Shown here: positions 45,794 through 55,341 of the stretch, piece by piece
How the letters are laid out: every line of letters begins with the position of its first letter
Position numbering within the stretch: position 1 is the stretch's first letter
From: Pseudomonas sp. LD120
Lineage (GTDB): Bacteria; Pseudomonadota; Gammaproteobacteria; Pseudomonadales; Pseudomonadaceae
Reading direction: 5' to 3'
Assembly (NCBI RefSeq): GCF_009861525.1
Contig: NZ_WVHL01000001.1
Coordinates: 558,001-622,000 of the forward strand
Length of the DNA: 64,000 nucleotides
Position numbers and translations under genes: made by a program
The notes under the pieces: generated by a model
The model's database searches: none
Told to the model about the DNA's origin: nothing
The model's input: only the letters and a program-made list of their open reading frames with translations

Positions 45794-46660
45794 TCAGTGG
45801 GAACCCAGTTCGCGCACGGTTTCCTTGAGGTTTTCGAAGTCGTAATCCGACAGACCGACGTAATCGAGAACCAGATGGCCAATGCTGTTCCACTCGTGAT
45901 CCTCCACCTGGTTGCCCAGCACCCGGTAGGACGCGCAGATGTGCTCGGCCATCTTCAGGATCGCCAGCAGGTTCTTCAGTTGGCTGTTGCGCGAGGACTC
46001 GTCGCTGAAGATCGCCAGGGCGTTGTGGTGATTGGCGATGGCGTGGGTCACATGTTCCGGCAGGCGCCAGGACTTGGCGGTGTAATACCCGACCACCGCA
46101 TGGTTGGTGTTGAAGGCACGGTTTTCCGTGTCCACCACCCGCTGCTCCGGCCCGGCACTGCAATAGGCCTCTTCCAGCACGGTCATGTAGGTGGGGAAAC
46201 GCTTGAGCATCAGCGGCACGCCGCAGTCGTGGAACAGCCCCAAGGCGTAGGCTTCGTCCACCGCCTGGGAGCCGGTGCGCTTGGCCAGGGTCAGACAGGT
46301 CATGGCCACGTCCTGGGCGGTGTCCCAGAAACGGTTGAGGGTGACGATGGTTTCGTCGCTCATCTCGCCCTTGATCGACTGCGCGTTGATCAGGTTGATG
46401 ATCGAACGGCTGCCCAAGAGATTCACCGCGCGCTGGATCGAGGCGATTTTGTTGGCCAGCCCGTAATGCGCCGAGTTGACGATTTTCAGCAACGCGCCAG
46501 ACAGGCCCGGGTCCTGGGAGATCAGCTTGGCGATCACCTCCAGATCGGGATCGGGCATGTACTGCTCCATCTGCAAATCCACCATGATTTGCGGCTGAGG
46601 CGGCACGCTGATGCCTTGCAGGGCCTGTTGAATCTGTTCGGCTGATAGCTCTTGGGACAT
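45794..46660 (-). CDS. HDOD-domain signalling protein
   Basis: 288 residues made of a single HDOD domain (SVPPQPQIMVDLQ, LISQDPGLSGALLKIVNSA, SIQRAVNLLGSRSIINLI, YALGLFHDCGVPLML and HAIANHHNAL). HDOD proteins act in diverse signalling roles in gammaproteobacteria and generally lack the metal site of true HD phosphohydrolases. No further domain. It lies upstream of mutM on the same strand. Confidence 0.92.
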   Translation of the reverse strand: MSQELSAEQIQQALQGISVPPQPQIMVDLQMEQYMPDPDLEVIAKLISQDPGLSGALLKIVNSAHYGLANKIASIQRAVNLLGSRSIINLINAQSIKGEMSDETIVTLNRFWDTAQDVAMTCLTLAKRTGSQAVDEAYALGLFHDCGVPLMLKRFPTYMTVLEEAYCSAGPEQRVVDTENRAFNTNHAVVGYYTAKSWRLPEHVTHAIANHHNALAIFSDESSRNSQLKNLLAILKMAEHICASYRVLGNQVEDHEWNSIGHLVLDYVGLSDYDFENLKETVRELGSH

Positions 46661-46788
46661 AAGTACACACTCTGGCTGAGGCGGCGATTCTAACCTCTAA
46701 CCACACAATGTTGGGCGAACGGACAGGAACTTTACCCTGCACCTTTAGCCGCAGGTCCATTGGCCGTCGCTGAAGTTGCGCGGCAAGG

Positions 46789-46794
46789 TATAAT
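46789..46794 (+). promoter_or_regulatory. Consensus -10 hexamer upstream of rlmI
   Basis: Perfect TATAAT in AAGGTATAATCGCGCCC, 26 bp before the ATG; the start GGAGCGACGTC provides the ribosome site. No convincing -35. Confidence 0.55.
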
Positions 46795-46820
46795 CGCGCC
46801 CTTTTTTCCGGAGCGACGTC

Positions 46821-48017
46821 ATGTCCCTGCCAAGCCTGCGCCTCAAAGCCAATGCCGATCGCCGCCTGCGCGCCGGCCACCTGTGGGTCTACAGCAACGA
46901 AATCGATGTAGCCGCCACCCCACTGCACGGCTTCAAGGCAGGCGACCAGGCGGTACTGGAAGCCGCCGGCGGCAAGCCCCTGGGCGTGGTTGCCATGAGC
47001 CCGAACAACCTGATCTGCGCCCGCCTATTGTCCCGGGACGCCAAACTGGCCCTGGACAAGTCGCTGCTGGTGCACCGCCTGAACGTGGCTCTGTCCCTGC
47101 GCGAGCGCCTGTTCGACAAGCCGTTCTACCGCCTGGTCTACGGCGACTCCGACCTGCTGCCGGGCCTGGTGGTCGACCGTTTCGGCGACATCCTGGTGGT
47201 GCAGATCGCCTCGGCGACCATGGAAACCCACAAGGACGACGTGATTGCCGCCCTGACCCAGGTACTCAAGCCCAGCGGCATCCTGTTCAAGAACGACTCC
47301 GCCGCCCGTGACGCCGAAGGCCTGAACCGCTACGTCGAGACCGTGTTCGGCCTGGTGCCGGAGTGGGTTGCCCTGGAAGAGAACGGCGTGAAGTTCGAAG
47401 CCCCGGTGATCCAGGGCCAGAAAACCGGCTGGTTCTACGACCACCGCATGAACCGCGCCCGCCTGGCGCCTTACGCCAAGGGCAAGCGCGTGCTGGACCT
47501 GTACAGCTACATCGGCGGCTGGGGTGTGCAAGCCGCAGCGTTCGGCGCCAGCGAAGTGTTCTGCGTCGATGCCTCGGCCTTCGCCCTCGATGGCGTGGAG
47601 CGCAACGCCGCGCTGAACGGCTTTGCCGAGAAAATGACCTGCATCGAAGGCGACGTCTTCGAAGCCTTGAAGGAACTCAAGGCCAGCGAAGAGCGCTTCG
47701 ACGTGATCGTTGCCGACCCGCCCGCCTTCATCAAGCGCAAGAAAGACCTGAAGAACGGCGAAGGCGCCTACCGCCGCCTGAACGAGCAAGCCATGCGCCT
47801 GCTCAACAAGGACGGCATCCTAGTCAGCGCTTCGTGCTCGATGCACCTGCCCGAGGACGACCTGCAGAACATCCTCCTGACCAGCGCCCGCCACCTGGAC
47901 CGCAACATCCAGTTGCTGGAGCGCGGCGGCCAGGGCCCGGACCACCCGGTACACCCGGCCATCCCGGAAACCCGCTACATCAAGAGCATCACCTGCCGCC
48001 TGCTGCCCAACAGCTGA
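46821..48017 (+). CDS. rlmI: 23S rRNA (cytosine1962-C5)-methyltransferase RlmI
   Basis: 398 residues. N-terminal PUA domain (RRLRAGHLWVYSNEID), then EE-type middle region and a Rossmann methyltransferase (RVLDLYSYIGGWGVQAAAFGA). Catalytic motifs VIVADPPAFIKRK and SASCSMHLPEDD with the nucleophilic cysteine. GC-rich hairpin follows (48030). Confidence 0.96.
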   Translation: MSLPSLRLKANADRRLRAGHLWVYSNEIDVAATPLHGFKAGDQAVLEAAGGKPLGVVAMSPNNLICARLLSRDAKLALDKSLLVHRLNVALSLRERLFDKPFYRLVYGDSDLLPGLVVDRFGDILVVQIASATMETHKDDVIAALTQVLKPSGILFKNDSAARDAEGLNRYVETVFGLVPEWVALEENGVKFEAPVIQGQKTGWFYDHRMNRARLAPYAKGKRVLDLYSYIGGWGVQAAAFGASEVFCVDASAFALDGVERNAALNGFAEKMTCIEGDVFEALKELKASEERFDVIVADPPAFIKRKKDLKNGEGAYRRLNEQAMRLLNKDGILVSASCSMHLPEDDLQNILLTSARHLDRNIQLLERGGQGPDHPVHPAIPETRYIKSITCRLLPNS

Positions 48018-48029
48018 GCCCGGGCCGAC

Positions 48030-48058
48030 GGCCGTTCCCGCCTAGCGCGGGAATGGCC
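48030..48058. terminator. GC hairpin after rlmI
   Basis: GGCCGTTCCCGC / GCGGGAATGGCC stem with a 5-bp loop, 12 bp after the rlmI stop. It lacks a T-run, so a factor-dependent or processing role is as likely as intrinsic termination. Confidence 0.5.
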
Positions 48059-48131
48059 ACCGCCCTCGATTGACTTTGCACGACCACGGCTCGATTCTCG
48101 GCACCTTCTCAAGGACCGAGAGCGCCACACC

Positions 48132-48248
48132 ATGGGCCACTCCCCCGCTACCACGAAAAAGACCTCGGTAGTCATTCTGCTGCTGAGCGCTGCCGCCCTG
48201 GGCCTGAGTAGCCCGGTCAACCGTCGTTATCAGGACGCTTGCGTCTGA
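48132..48248 (+). CDS. Possible 38-residue membrane peptide
   Basis: Short frame MGHSPATTKKTSVVILLLSA to the TGA at 48248. It has a basic N-terminus and one hydrophobic helix (SVVILLLSAAALGLSSPV), followed by a short polar tail. The ribosome site is weak. It overlaps the 3' end of the convergent membrane-protein gene by 19 bp. It could be a real small membrane protein, the truncated start of a longer one, or chance. Confidence 0.35.
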   Translation: MGHSPATTKKTSVVILLLSAAALGLSSPVNRRYQDACV

Positions 48249-48796
48249 AGATCGCGCAGACGACACAAATCCCTGAGGTACAGCAGGAAGGAAAACGCCA
48301 AGGGCGGGCCAGTGAAGTAGCGCAAGGACAAAAACCCGCTCTTGAAGGGGTCCAGATGGTGCTCGCGGGTCCAGAAATCGAACAACGCCTGCATCAGCCA
48401 CGCAGCGCAAAGAGCCACCAGCATCCAGGCTCCGTCCCCCAACAGCCGTCGTTTAAAACCGTCACGTCCCGGCAGCCAGCTGGCGCTGAGTAGCGTCATC
48501 AGTAGCAGGAACGCCACCACGCTGTAGATCACCCCGCGGGTAAAGGGCAACTCACTGCAGGCCTGCACCACGACCGCCGCCGCAAAGGCCAGCAACAGCG
48601 CGGCCTTCCAGGTGCGCCACTGGCGCCGCTGCCCGGCCAGCAGTTGCACGAAGCCGCCGCCCGTCAGCAGGGCCGCGCCCACCACGGCCATGGTGCTGCC
48701 GGGCCAGTCGCTATAGAGCACCAGCCACATCAGCATCAGCCCTTGCAGCAGGCCCGTGCCGAGGTAGAACCTCAGGGATCGCATGTTCGCGGACAT
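48230..48796 (-). CDS. Hypothetical five- to six-helix membrane protein
   Basis: 188 residues, not recognised. Hydrophobic segments: [69 protein letters not shown] and [19 protein letters not shown], then [21 protein letters not shown] lies 8 bases before ATG 48796. The C-terminus stops shortly after a Leu/Arg helix, so it could be the short form of a larger (DUF4153-like) membrane protein; this is a guess. Confidence 0.7.
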   Translation of the reverse strand: MSANMRSLRFYLGTGLLQGLMLMWLVLYSDWPGSTMAVVGAALLTGGGFVQLLAGQRRQWRTWKAALLLAFAAAVVVQACSELPFTRGVIYSVVAFLLLMTLLSASWLPGRDGFKRRLLGDGAWMLVALCAAWLMQALFDFWTREHHLDPFKSGFLSLRYFTGPPLAFSFLLYLRDLCRLRDLQTQAS

Positions 48797-49109
48797 TCCA
48801 GCTCCATTGGAAGGTGATCGAGGGGCGGCGAGTCTAAACCAGGAGCAGCCAGGCGGGCAGCCTCCCTCTCAGATCCTGGCAATCGCACGCCACAGAGCGG
48901 CCACGGCATTCCTTCCTGACGCCAGCGGTGTAGAATCGGCGAATTCATCGCCAGTCATCCCCCGGCGGGTTTATGAGCTCAGGCTGAGGCGCGCGGCGAT
49001 CCCGCGGCGTCATCGGCAGCTTTCGGACACACGGCCATTTCTGAGTGTTCCCAAGGTCAATAGAAGCTCACTCCCCATTTGTTACCTGATTAGCCGCCCG
49101 GAGTGCTCC
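48797..49109 (+). other. 313-bp region upstream of ilvD
   Basis: Divergent promoter region of the membrane-protein gene and ilvD. A TAGAAT -10-like hexamer at 48931-48936 follows TTCCTT at 48909-48914 with a 16-bp spacer, weak. An open frame continues here in phase with ilvD, but its residues do not look like protein and lack homology, so it is not counted. No ilv leader peptide was recognised. Confidence 0.45.
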
Positions 49110-50951
49110 ATGCCTGATTACCGCTCGAAAACATCCACCCATGGCCGCAACATGGCCGGCGCCCGCGCCCTGTGGCGCGCCACGGGGATGAAAGATGCCG
49201 ACTTCAAGAAGCCGATCATCGCCATTGCCAACTCCTTCACCCAGTTCGTCCCGGGGCACGTGCACCTGAAGGACCTGGGCCAACTGGTGGCTCGCGAGAT
49301 CGAACGCGCCGGTGGCGTGGCCAAGGAATTCAACACCATCGCCGTGGACGACGGCATCGCCATGGGCCATGACGGCATGCTGTATTCCCTGCCGAGCCGC
49401 GAGATCATCGCCGACTCCGTGGAATACATGGTCAACGCCCACTGCGCCGACGCCATCGTGTGCATTTCCAACTGCGACAAGATCACCCCCGGCATGCTGA
49501 TGGCCGCCCTGCGCCTGAACATCCCGGTGATCTTCGTTTCCGGCGGCCCGATGGAAGCCGGCAAAACCAAGCTCGCCGCCCACGGCCTGGACCTGGTGGA
49601 CGCCATGGTCATCGCCGCCGACTCCAGCGCTTCTGACGAGAAGGTTGCCGAGTACGAGCGCAGCGCTTGCCCGACCTGCGGTTCGTGCTCCGGCATGTTC
49701 ACCGCCAACTCCATGAACTGCCTGACCGAAGCCCTGGGGCTCGCCCTGCCGGGCAACGGTTCGACCCTGGCCACCCACAGCGACCGCGAAGAGCTGTTCC
49801 TGCGGGCCGGGCGCACCATCGTCGAGCTGTGCCAGCGCTACTACGGCGATAACGACGAGTCGGTCCTGCCGCGCAACATCGCCAACTTCAAGGCGTTCGA
49901 GAACGCCATGACCCTGGACATCGCCATGGGCGGTTCCACCAACACCATCCTGCACTTGCTGGCGGCGGCCCAAGAGGCCGAGATCGATTTCGACCTGCGA
50001 GACATCGACCGTCTTTCGCGCAATGTTCCACAACTGTGCAAAGTCGCGCCAAACATCCAGAAGTACCACATGGAAGACGTGCACCGCGCCGGCGGCATCT
50101 TCAGCATCCTCGGCGAGCTGGCCCGTGGTGGCCTGCTGCACACCGACCTGCCCACCGTGCACAGCAAGACCATGGCCGAGGGCATCGCCCAGTGGGACAT
50201 CACCCAGACCCGCGACGAAGCCGTGCACCACTTCTTCAAGGCCGGCCCGGCGGGCATCCCGACCCAGACCGCGTTCAGCCAGTCGACCCGTTGGGACAGC
50301 CTCGACGACGACCGTGAAAACGGCTGCATCCGCAGTGTCGAGCATGCCTACTCGAAAGAAGGCGGCCTGGCCGTGCTCTACGGCAACATCGCCCTGGACG
50401 GCTGCGTGGTGAAGACTGCCGGTGTCGACGAGTCGATCCATGTCTTCGAAGGCAACGCCAAGATCTTCGAAAGCCAGGACAGCGCCGTGCGCGGCATCCT
50501 CGCCGACGAAGTGAAAGAAGGCGACATCGTGATCATCCGTTACGAAGGTCCGAAAGGCGGCCCGGGCATGCAGGAAATGCTCTATCCGACCTCCTACCTG
50601 AAGTCCAAGGGCCTGGGCAAAGCCTGCGCCCTGCTCACCGACGGCCGCTTCTCCGGCGGCACCTCGGGCCTGTCCATCGGCCACGCTTCGCCAGAAGCCG
50701 CTGCCGGCGGCGCCATCGGCCTGGTGCAGGACGGCGACAAGGTACTGATCGACATCCCCAACCGCTCGATCAACCTGTTGGTCAGCGATGAAGAACTGAC
50801 GGCCCGCCGCGTCGAGCAGGACAAGAAAGGCTGGAAACCGGTGGAAGCGCGTCCACGCAAAGTGACCACCGCCCTGAAGGCCTACGCCCTGCTGGCCACC
50901 AGCGCCGACAAGGGCGCGGTGCGCAACAAGGCCATGCTCGACGGCCTGTGA
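49110..50951 (+). CDS. ilvD: Dihydroxy-acid dehydratase
   Basis: Fe-S enzyme of isoleucine, valine and leucine synthesis. Start ATG 49110 ([19 protein letters not shown]), 613 residues, the usual length. Cluster/active-site segments: [18 protein letters not shown] and [34 protein letters not shown], and the C-terminal [17 protein letters not shown] strong terminator follows. Confidence 0.98.
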   Translation: MPDYRSKTSTHGRNMAGARALWRATGMKDADFKKPIIAIANSFTQFVPGHVHLKDLGQLVAREIERAGGVAKEFNTIAVDDGIAMGHDGMLYSLPSREIIADSVEYMVNAHCADAIVCISNCDKITPGMLMAALRLNIPVIFVSGGPMEAGKTKLAAHGLDLVDAMVIAADSSASDEKVAEYERSACPTCGSCSGMFTANSMNCLTEALGLALPGNGSTLATHSDREELFLRAGRTIVELCQRYYGDNDESVLPRNIANFKAFENAMTLDIAMGGSTNTILHLLAAAQEAEIDFDLRDIDRLSRNVPQLCKVAPNIQKYHMEDVHRAGGIFSILGELARGGLLHTDLPTVHSKTMAEGIAQWDITQTRDEAVHHFFKAGPAGIPTQTAFSQSTRWDSLDDDRENGCIRSVEHAYSKEGGLAVLYGNIALDGCVVKTAGVDESIHVFEGNAKIFESQDSAVRGILADEVKEGDIVIIRYEGPKGGPGMQEMLYPTSYLKSKGLGKACALLTDGRFSGGTSGLSIGHASPEAAAGGAIGLVQDGDKVLIDIPNRSINLLVSDEELTARRVEQDKKGWKPVEARPRKVTTALKAYALLATSADKGAVRNKAMLDGL

Positions 50952-50969
50952 TCGCGTTGCCCTGAAATG

Positions 50970-51001
50970 AAAAGGCCCCGCCAAGTGCGGGGCCTTTTTT
51001 T
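50970..51001 (+). terminator. Rho-independent terminator of ilvD
   Basis: AAAAGGCCCCGC / GCGGGGCCTTTTTTT hairpin with a T-run, 18 bp after the ilvD stop. Confidence 0.95.
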
Positions 51002-51110
51002 GCCCGCGCCTGGGCCAGCTTGAACCGCTAAGACTTATGGCAAGTGGCTAAATAGTGGCCACCTGGTAAGATCCGCCGCGCTTGTCACTCTCCCTCCAAG
51101 GAATACTTCG

Positions 51111-51566
51111 ATGAAAAGGATGCTTCTACCCGCCCTTCTACTGCCGCTGTGTACTCACGCCCTAGCCTTTGGCGAAATCGGGCAATGGTCCAGTGGCTGG
51201 GGTCAAGGAGTCTCGGAATATCAGGCCACCAGTGCCCGCGGCGCCACCCTGTACATCGCCTGCAGCGAAGACAGGGCCGTGAGCATGACCCTGACCGTCG
51301 GCGGCGTGGACTACGGTACCTACGGACAAAAAGGCTTCAGTTTGATCATTGATGGCCAGGAAATCTCAAGCCCCTATGAAACAGCCTCTCGGGTGGGTCA
51401 GAACAACTTCGGCTACGCCTGGGAGCGCCTGCGCAAAGCCAGCAAGCTGCTGGCCAAAACCGATGATGGCCAAGTGGTCGAACTCCCCACCAAAGGCTCG
51501 GCCAAGACCCTACCGGCCCTCGGCAGCCCCACCAACAGCTGCATGACCGAGTGGGATTTGACCTGA
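51111..51566 (+). CDS. Orphan secreted protein, unknown function
   Basis: 151 residues with signal peptide MKRMLLPALLLPLCTHALA. The mature part begins FGEIGQWSSGWGQGVSEYQ and has two cysteines (IACSED and NSCMTEWDLT) that may form a disulfide. It contains short beta-like repeats (GGVDYGTYGQKGFSLIIDG). No family recognised. A TAAGAT -10-like hexamer lies at 51066. It is convergent with the SGNH lipoprotein gene, with only 10 bp between stops. Confidence 0.75.
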   Translation: MKRMLLPALLLPLCTHALAFGEIGQWSSGWGQGVSEYQATSARGATLYIACSEDRAVSMTLTVGGVDYGTYGQKGFSLIIDGQEISSPYETASRVGQNNFGYAWERLRKASKLLAKTDDGQVVELPTKGSAKTLPALGSPTNSCMTEWDLT

Positions 51567-51576
51567 GTACGGCTCA

Positions 51577-52794
51577 TCACGGCATGCGTTCGCCCAACTG
51601 CCCGCGCAAAAAGCGGTACAGGCCATCAGCACTCTTGCGGTAGCCATCAGCGGTCAGGTGCACCAAGTCGTTACGTGCCAGATCGCGGCTCTGCCATTGG
51701 CTGATGGAGCAATTGCCGCCCATAAAGTCCTGCCAGTCCCAGAACAGCGTGCGGCTGTTCTTCGCCACGTCCTTCTGGATCTGGATGATCTGCCGCAAGG
51801 GCAGCGGCTGCGAGGCGGCACAATTACCGGCGTTGCGGCGCTTGATGGAATCCGGCGGCCCCACCAGCAGGATCACGCTCTTGGGCAGTTTCTTGCGTAG
51901 CAGCGTGACCTTTTCCTGCAACTGGCTGCGGTACAACTGCAGGTCCAGGTCATCATCGAAGGCCTCATTGGTGCCGTAAGCCAGCACCACCATGTCCGGA
52001 CGCAGGGCCTTGAGGGTGTCGAGCCAGCCCGGCTGCCACTTGTCCAACACATCCAGGCGCGCGCCGTTGATGCCCAGGGAGGAATAGATCACCCCAGCGC
52101 TCTTCTGCCCGAGGATGTTCCAGCCACCCAGGGCCAGCCCCCGGTTGTTGGCCACGTTCAGGTCCAGGGGCAGGGTCAGGTTGTTGAACGGCGGACTGAA
52201 GCGCCACTGCCCACCGGTGGCGGCCAGCATGCGGCTGCTTTTGTTGAGATTGTCGCGCGCGGTCAGGGTGTTGTTGCTGGACGCCTGATACAGCGCCGAA
52301 ATCCGGTACTGCCGGCTGCTCGGCTGACGTTCGGCAATGTGCACCCGGGCGCCCGGGGTCATCGGCAACGACAGGTAACCGCCCAGGGGAAACTGGCTGC
52401 TCTGCTGGTTACGCGCCGACACCAAGGACCATTGGCGCTTGGCGGCGCTGAGGATCACGCGGTCATAACGAGTGCCGGGCACCGCTGTGGCGGCCACGAA
52501 ACCAATGCCGCCGTCACCGTACTGCGCCTGCAACAGGCGCCGCAGTTCACCGCTTAACAGGTCGGCGGCGGTGTGGGAATCCCCCAGCTGAACAATGTGG
52601 ATGGGCGTGCGGTTGGAGGTGCTGAACTTGCGCGCCAGCAGCGCCAGGTTCGGGTCGGTGCCGGCAGTCACGACTTTCTTGGCTCCAGGCCGGGCCAGGG
52701 CCGAGGTCGGCGTGGCCTGGACCTCGGTGGTCGGGCTGCAACTGCTCAGCAAGGTGATGCCCAGCAACAGCGCAATGCCTTGCAGTCGCCCCAT
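51577..52794 (-). CDS. SGNH/GDSL-family esterase lipoprotein
   Basis: Third gene of the MBOAT cassette, 405 residues. Lipoprotein signal with lipobox L16-S-S-C19, Ser at +2, so outer-membrane sorting is likely. SGNH blocks: VQLGDSHTAADLL (Ser, block I), LAYGTNEAFDDD (Gly/Asn, block III) and ARNDLVHLTADGYRKSADGL (Asp/His, block V). All catalytic residues are present, so an acetyl-transferase or esterase activity is likely. It begins just 2 bp after the stop of the second SGNH gene. Confidence 0.9.
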   Translation of the reverse strand: MGRLQGIALLLGITLLSSCSPTTEVQATPTSALARPGAKKVVTAGTDPNLALLARKFSTSNRTPIHIVQLGDSHTAADLLSGELRRLLQAQYGDGGIGFVAATAVPGTRYDRVILSAAKRQWSLVSARNQQSSQFPLGGYLSLPMTPGARVHIAERQPSSRQYRISALYQASSNNTLTARDNLNKSSRMLAATGGQWRFSPPFNNLTLPLDLNVANNRGLALGGWNILGQKSAGVIYSSLGINGARLDVLDKWQPGWLDTLKALRPDMVVLAYGTNEAFDDDLDLQLYRSQLQEKVTLLRKKLPKSVILLVGPPDSIKRRNAGNCAASQPLPLRQIIQIQKDVAKNSRTLFWDWQDFMGGNCSISQWQSRDLARNDLVHLTADGYRKSADGLYRFLRGQLGERMP

Positions 52795-52796
52795 AT

Positions 52797-53942
52797 TCAG
52801 TGCTCCGTCAATTGTTGGCTGGGAAAGCTGATCAGCGAGATCACACGCTCAGCGATCAGCTTCTGCCCAGTGGTGGTGAAATGAATACCGTCATCGACCC
52901 GGGTCTTGACCTTCTTGCCCTCTGCGCTGGTGCGGTAATAGGAAAACTCGTCGCTCCGGTAGCCAAGCATCTCGTTGGCCGACACGTAATGCTGGTGATA
53001 CTGCGCGATCTGCTGCTGGTATAGACCGCTCAGGTAGGCCATGGCCGTCGACAGCTTGGTCTTCTCCATGTTCGGTGGTCCGACCCAAATCACCTGCACA
53101 TTGTGGGCCTGGGCAGCGTCGAGGATCGAGTTGATCCGCTGGCGATAGGCCGTTTCCCAGTCCGCGGTCTTGAAGCGCAGGAACGGCTTGCCCTTGGCCA
53201 CCGGCATGTCCCACGGATCGTTGGGGCCGAGGAAGATCACCATCAGGCGAATGTTCGGGTTGCTGGCCAGGGTGCTTTCAACGGTTTTGGGCCAGTTGAA
53301 GAAACTCGGATAGGCCAGGCCGGTGCTCTGTTTGCTGAGGTTCAGGCTCTTGACGTTGTAGCGCTTGCGCAGGGTATTGGCCATGTGCGGCGCCACGCCC
53401 TGCATCAACGAGTCACCGACGAAGAACACTTCGTCGCCTGCGGCCAGGCTGGCCATGAGCGGCGCGCTGAGCGCCGGCTCAACTTCAGGCGGCGCGCTGA
53501 GCACCGGGGCCACGGTCACCTGCTGCGACTGTACCGGGAGCTGGGGGGGGGCTGTTGCATGGCTTGCGGACGAATGCGCAGCACTCAGCGGCGGGGGCTC
53601 TGGCGTCGGCACTGCAGCGACCGGCGGCAACGACGCCGGCACGGGGTCGGCGGCGGCTTCAGCCTCAGCCACCAGACTCAGGTCAGCGGCGCCGGCAAAG
53701 CTGCCGACAAAGGCCACCCGGGCATTTTCCAGGGCCTGATTGAGCTGCGCGCCAAAGCGCCAGGCGGGGCTTTGCGACAAGCCTGGAATGTCACAACCCT
53801 CGTGGTACTTCTGCTGGCAGTAGAGACGAATCGACTGTTGGTTAAACCACACCAGCAGCAGGCTGGTCACCACCAGGGCATAGAACACTTTGGCCGCGCC
53901 ACCGAGGCTGACCGACAAGGGCGAAGGCTTAGAAACTGGCAT
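52797..53942 (-). CDS. Membrane-anchored SGNH-family protein (DUF459-like)
   Basis: 381 residues from ATG 53942 (MPVSKPSPLSVSLGG), overlapping the 3' end of the MBOAT gene by 14 bp. One N-terminal TM (KVFYALVVTSLLLVWF), a Pro/Ala/Glu-rich periplasmic linker (about 85-170, PPLSAAHSS, VLSAPPEVEPALSAP), then an SGNH domain: VFFVGDSLMQGVAPHM, IFLGPNDPWDM and DDGIHFTTTGQKLIAERV. Catalytic residues intact. It likely works in the periplasm with MBOAT and the lipoprotein. Confidence 0.9.
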   Translation of the reverse strand: MPVSKPSPLSVSLGGAAKVFYALVVTSLLLVWFNQQSIRLYCQQKYHEGCDIPGLSQSPAWRFGAQLNQALENARVAFVGSFAGAADLSLVAEAEAAADPVPASLPPVAAVPTPEPPPLSAAHSSASHATAPPQLPVQSQQVTVAPVLSAPPEVEPALSAPLMASLAAGDEVFFVGDSLMQGVAPHMANTLRKRYNVKSLNLSKQSTGLAYPSFFNWPKTVESTLASNPNIRLMVIFLGPNDPWDMPVAKGKPFLRFKTADWETAYRQRINSILDAAQAHNVQVIWVGPPNMEKTKLSTAMAYLSGLYQQQIAQYHQHYVSANEMLGYRSDEFSYYRTSAEGKKVKTRVDDGIHFTTTGQKLIAERVISLISFPSQQLTEH

Positions 53943-55341
53943 AGATGAACCCCGGCACGCCCGACGGAGAGGCGAAGATGACCACACAGATGAACAGCCC
54001 CAGCGGCACGGGATACAGCAGCCACGGCAAGCCGGTAGCCACATCGAACGCACGACGCAGCAGCGCCACGATTCGCGGGTAACAGGCGACAAACAACAGG
54101 CAAGCCAGCAGCGATACCGCGCTGCTGGCCAGCCCGCCAAGGGACAGACCGCCCAGGCCACTGAGCATGTCCAGCGCATCGGGCAGGGTCGCGCAGCGGA
54201 AGAAGATCCAGGCAAAGGCCACATAGTGAAACGTCAGCAAGCGGGCCATCAGGTCCGAACCGATCCAGCTCGGCCCGCGGGCCAGCAACGGGCTGCATAA
54301 TTTGTACAGCGCCAGTCCCACGCCATGCAGCGCGCCCCAGATAATGAAGTTGGCGCTGGCGCCGTGCCACAAGCCGGAGATCAGCATGGCCAGCAGCATG
54401 TTCAGGTTGCCGCGCCACACCGGCCCCCGGTTGCCCCCCAGCGGGATGTATACGTAGTCACGGATGAAGGTCGACAGGCTGATGTGCCAGCGTCCCCAGA
54501 ACTCCTTGAGGTTGCGCGCCGCATAGGGGTAGTTGAAGTTCAACGGCAGGCGAAAACCCAGCAACAGGGCGATGCCGGTCACCAGGTCGGTGTAGCCGCT
54601 GAAGTTGAAATAGATCAGGAACGAATAGCCATACACCGCCCGCAGGATCTGCTCGGCCGAGAACGCCACCGGGCTGTCGAACACCGGATCGACCCACTCA
54701 TTGGCCAGCCATGAACTGAGGAAAAACAGCTTGACCACCGCTACGGCGATCAGGCCCAGGGCCCGCTGAGGCTCCAGCACCTGACGCAACTGCGGCGGGT
54801 TGATCTGTTCCAGCATGGGGATCGCCCGGTTCACCGGGCCGGCAATCAGGCTGGGGAAAAACGCCAGGTACAGCGCCAGGTCAAAGGGCGAGCCCGCCGT
54901 CAGCTCTCGACGGTTGATCGACACCAGGTAGCTGACCGAGTGGAAGGCATAGAACGACAACCCCACCGGCAGCAGCACTTCTAGCAACGGTAGCGATACG
55001 TCCACGCCAAACTGGGCGAAGGCGTTCTGCACCGTGCTGGTGAAGAAGTCCTGGTACTTGAACAAGTAGAAGGCCCCGAGCACCAGCAGCAACATCAGGC
55101 CGTTGACCCACCCCCGTCCCGGGTAACGCTGGCTCAACAGGCCCAGCAGGTACACCAGCGCCGTGTAGCCCAGCAGGATGTAAAGAAAGTGCAGGCTGAA
55201 GCTGGCCAGAATCGCGTAGCTGGCTGCCAGCAACAGGCCGTTCTGCAAACGCAGGCTGAAACCCAACCCCCAGTACAGGATGAAGAACAGAATGAAGCAG
55301 AGGCCGAATTCGATCGAGAGATAGCTCACAACGTAGTCCAT
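53929..55341 (-). CDS. MBOAT-family O-acyltransferase
   Basis: Membrane-bound O-acyltransferase of the AlgI/DltB type that moves acyl groups (usually acetyl) across the inner membrane. 470 residues, about ten or more TM segments. Motifs: LPVGLSFYAFHSVSYLVS, FPSLIAGPVNR, FWGRWHISLSTFIRDYVYIPLGG and the catalytic His region MLISGLWHGASANFIIWGALHG. Start taken at ATG 55341 (MDYVVSYLSIEFGL); a GTG seven codons upstream is an alternative. It is first in a tight MBOAT-SGNH-SGNH operon. No polysaccharide synthase is next to it, so the acyl acceptor is unknown. Confidence 0.93.
   Translation of the reverse strand: MDYVVSYLSIEFGLCFILFFILYWGLGFSLRLQNGLLLAASYAILASFSLHFLYILLGYTALVYLLGLLSQRYPGRGWVNGLMLLLVLGAFYLFKYQDFFTSTVQNAFAQFGVDVSLPLLEVLLPVGLSFYAFHSVSYLVSINRRELTAGSPFDLALYLAFFPSLIAGPVNRAIPMLEQINPPQLRQVLEPQRALGLIAVAVVKLFFLSSWLANEWVDPVFDSPVAFSAEQILRAVYGYSFLIYFNFSGYTDLVTGIALLLGFRLPLNFNYPYAARNLKEFWGRWHISLSTFIRDYVYIPLGGNRGPVWRGNLNMLLAMLISGLWHGASANFIIWGALHGVGLALYKLCSPLLARGPSWIGSDLMARLLTFHYVAFAWIFFRCATLPDALDMLSGLGGLSLGGLASSAVSLLACLLFVACYPRIVALLRRAFDVATGLPWLLYPVPLGLFICVVIFASPSGVPGFIYASF

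Noticed and set aside
48132..48248. Frameshifted remnant of a longer gene
   Set aside because: No homologous continuation was seen in other frames after 48248, so I keep it as a possible short ORF instead.
48783..49109. 109-codon N-terminal extension of ilvD
   Set aside because: The residues do not resemble protein, and IlvD homologues begin at [14 protein letters not shown].
49068..50984. 638-codon minus-strand frame opposite ilvD
   Set aside because: Antisense shadow of a conserved gene, no recognisable motif.
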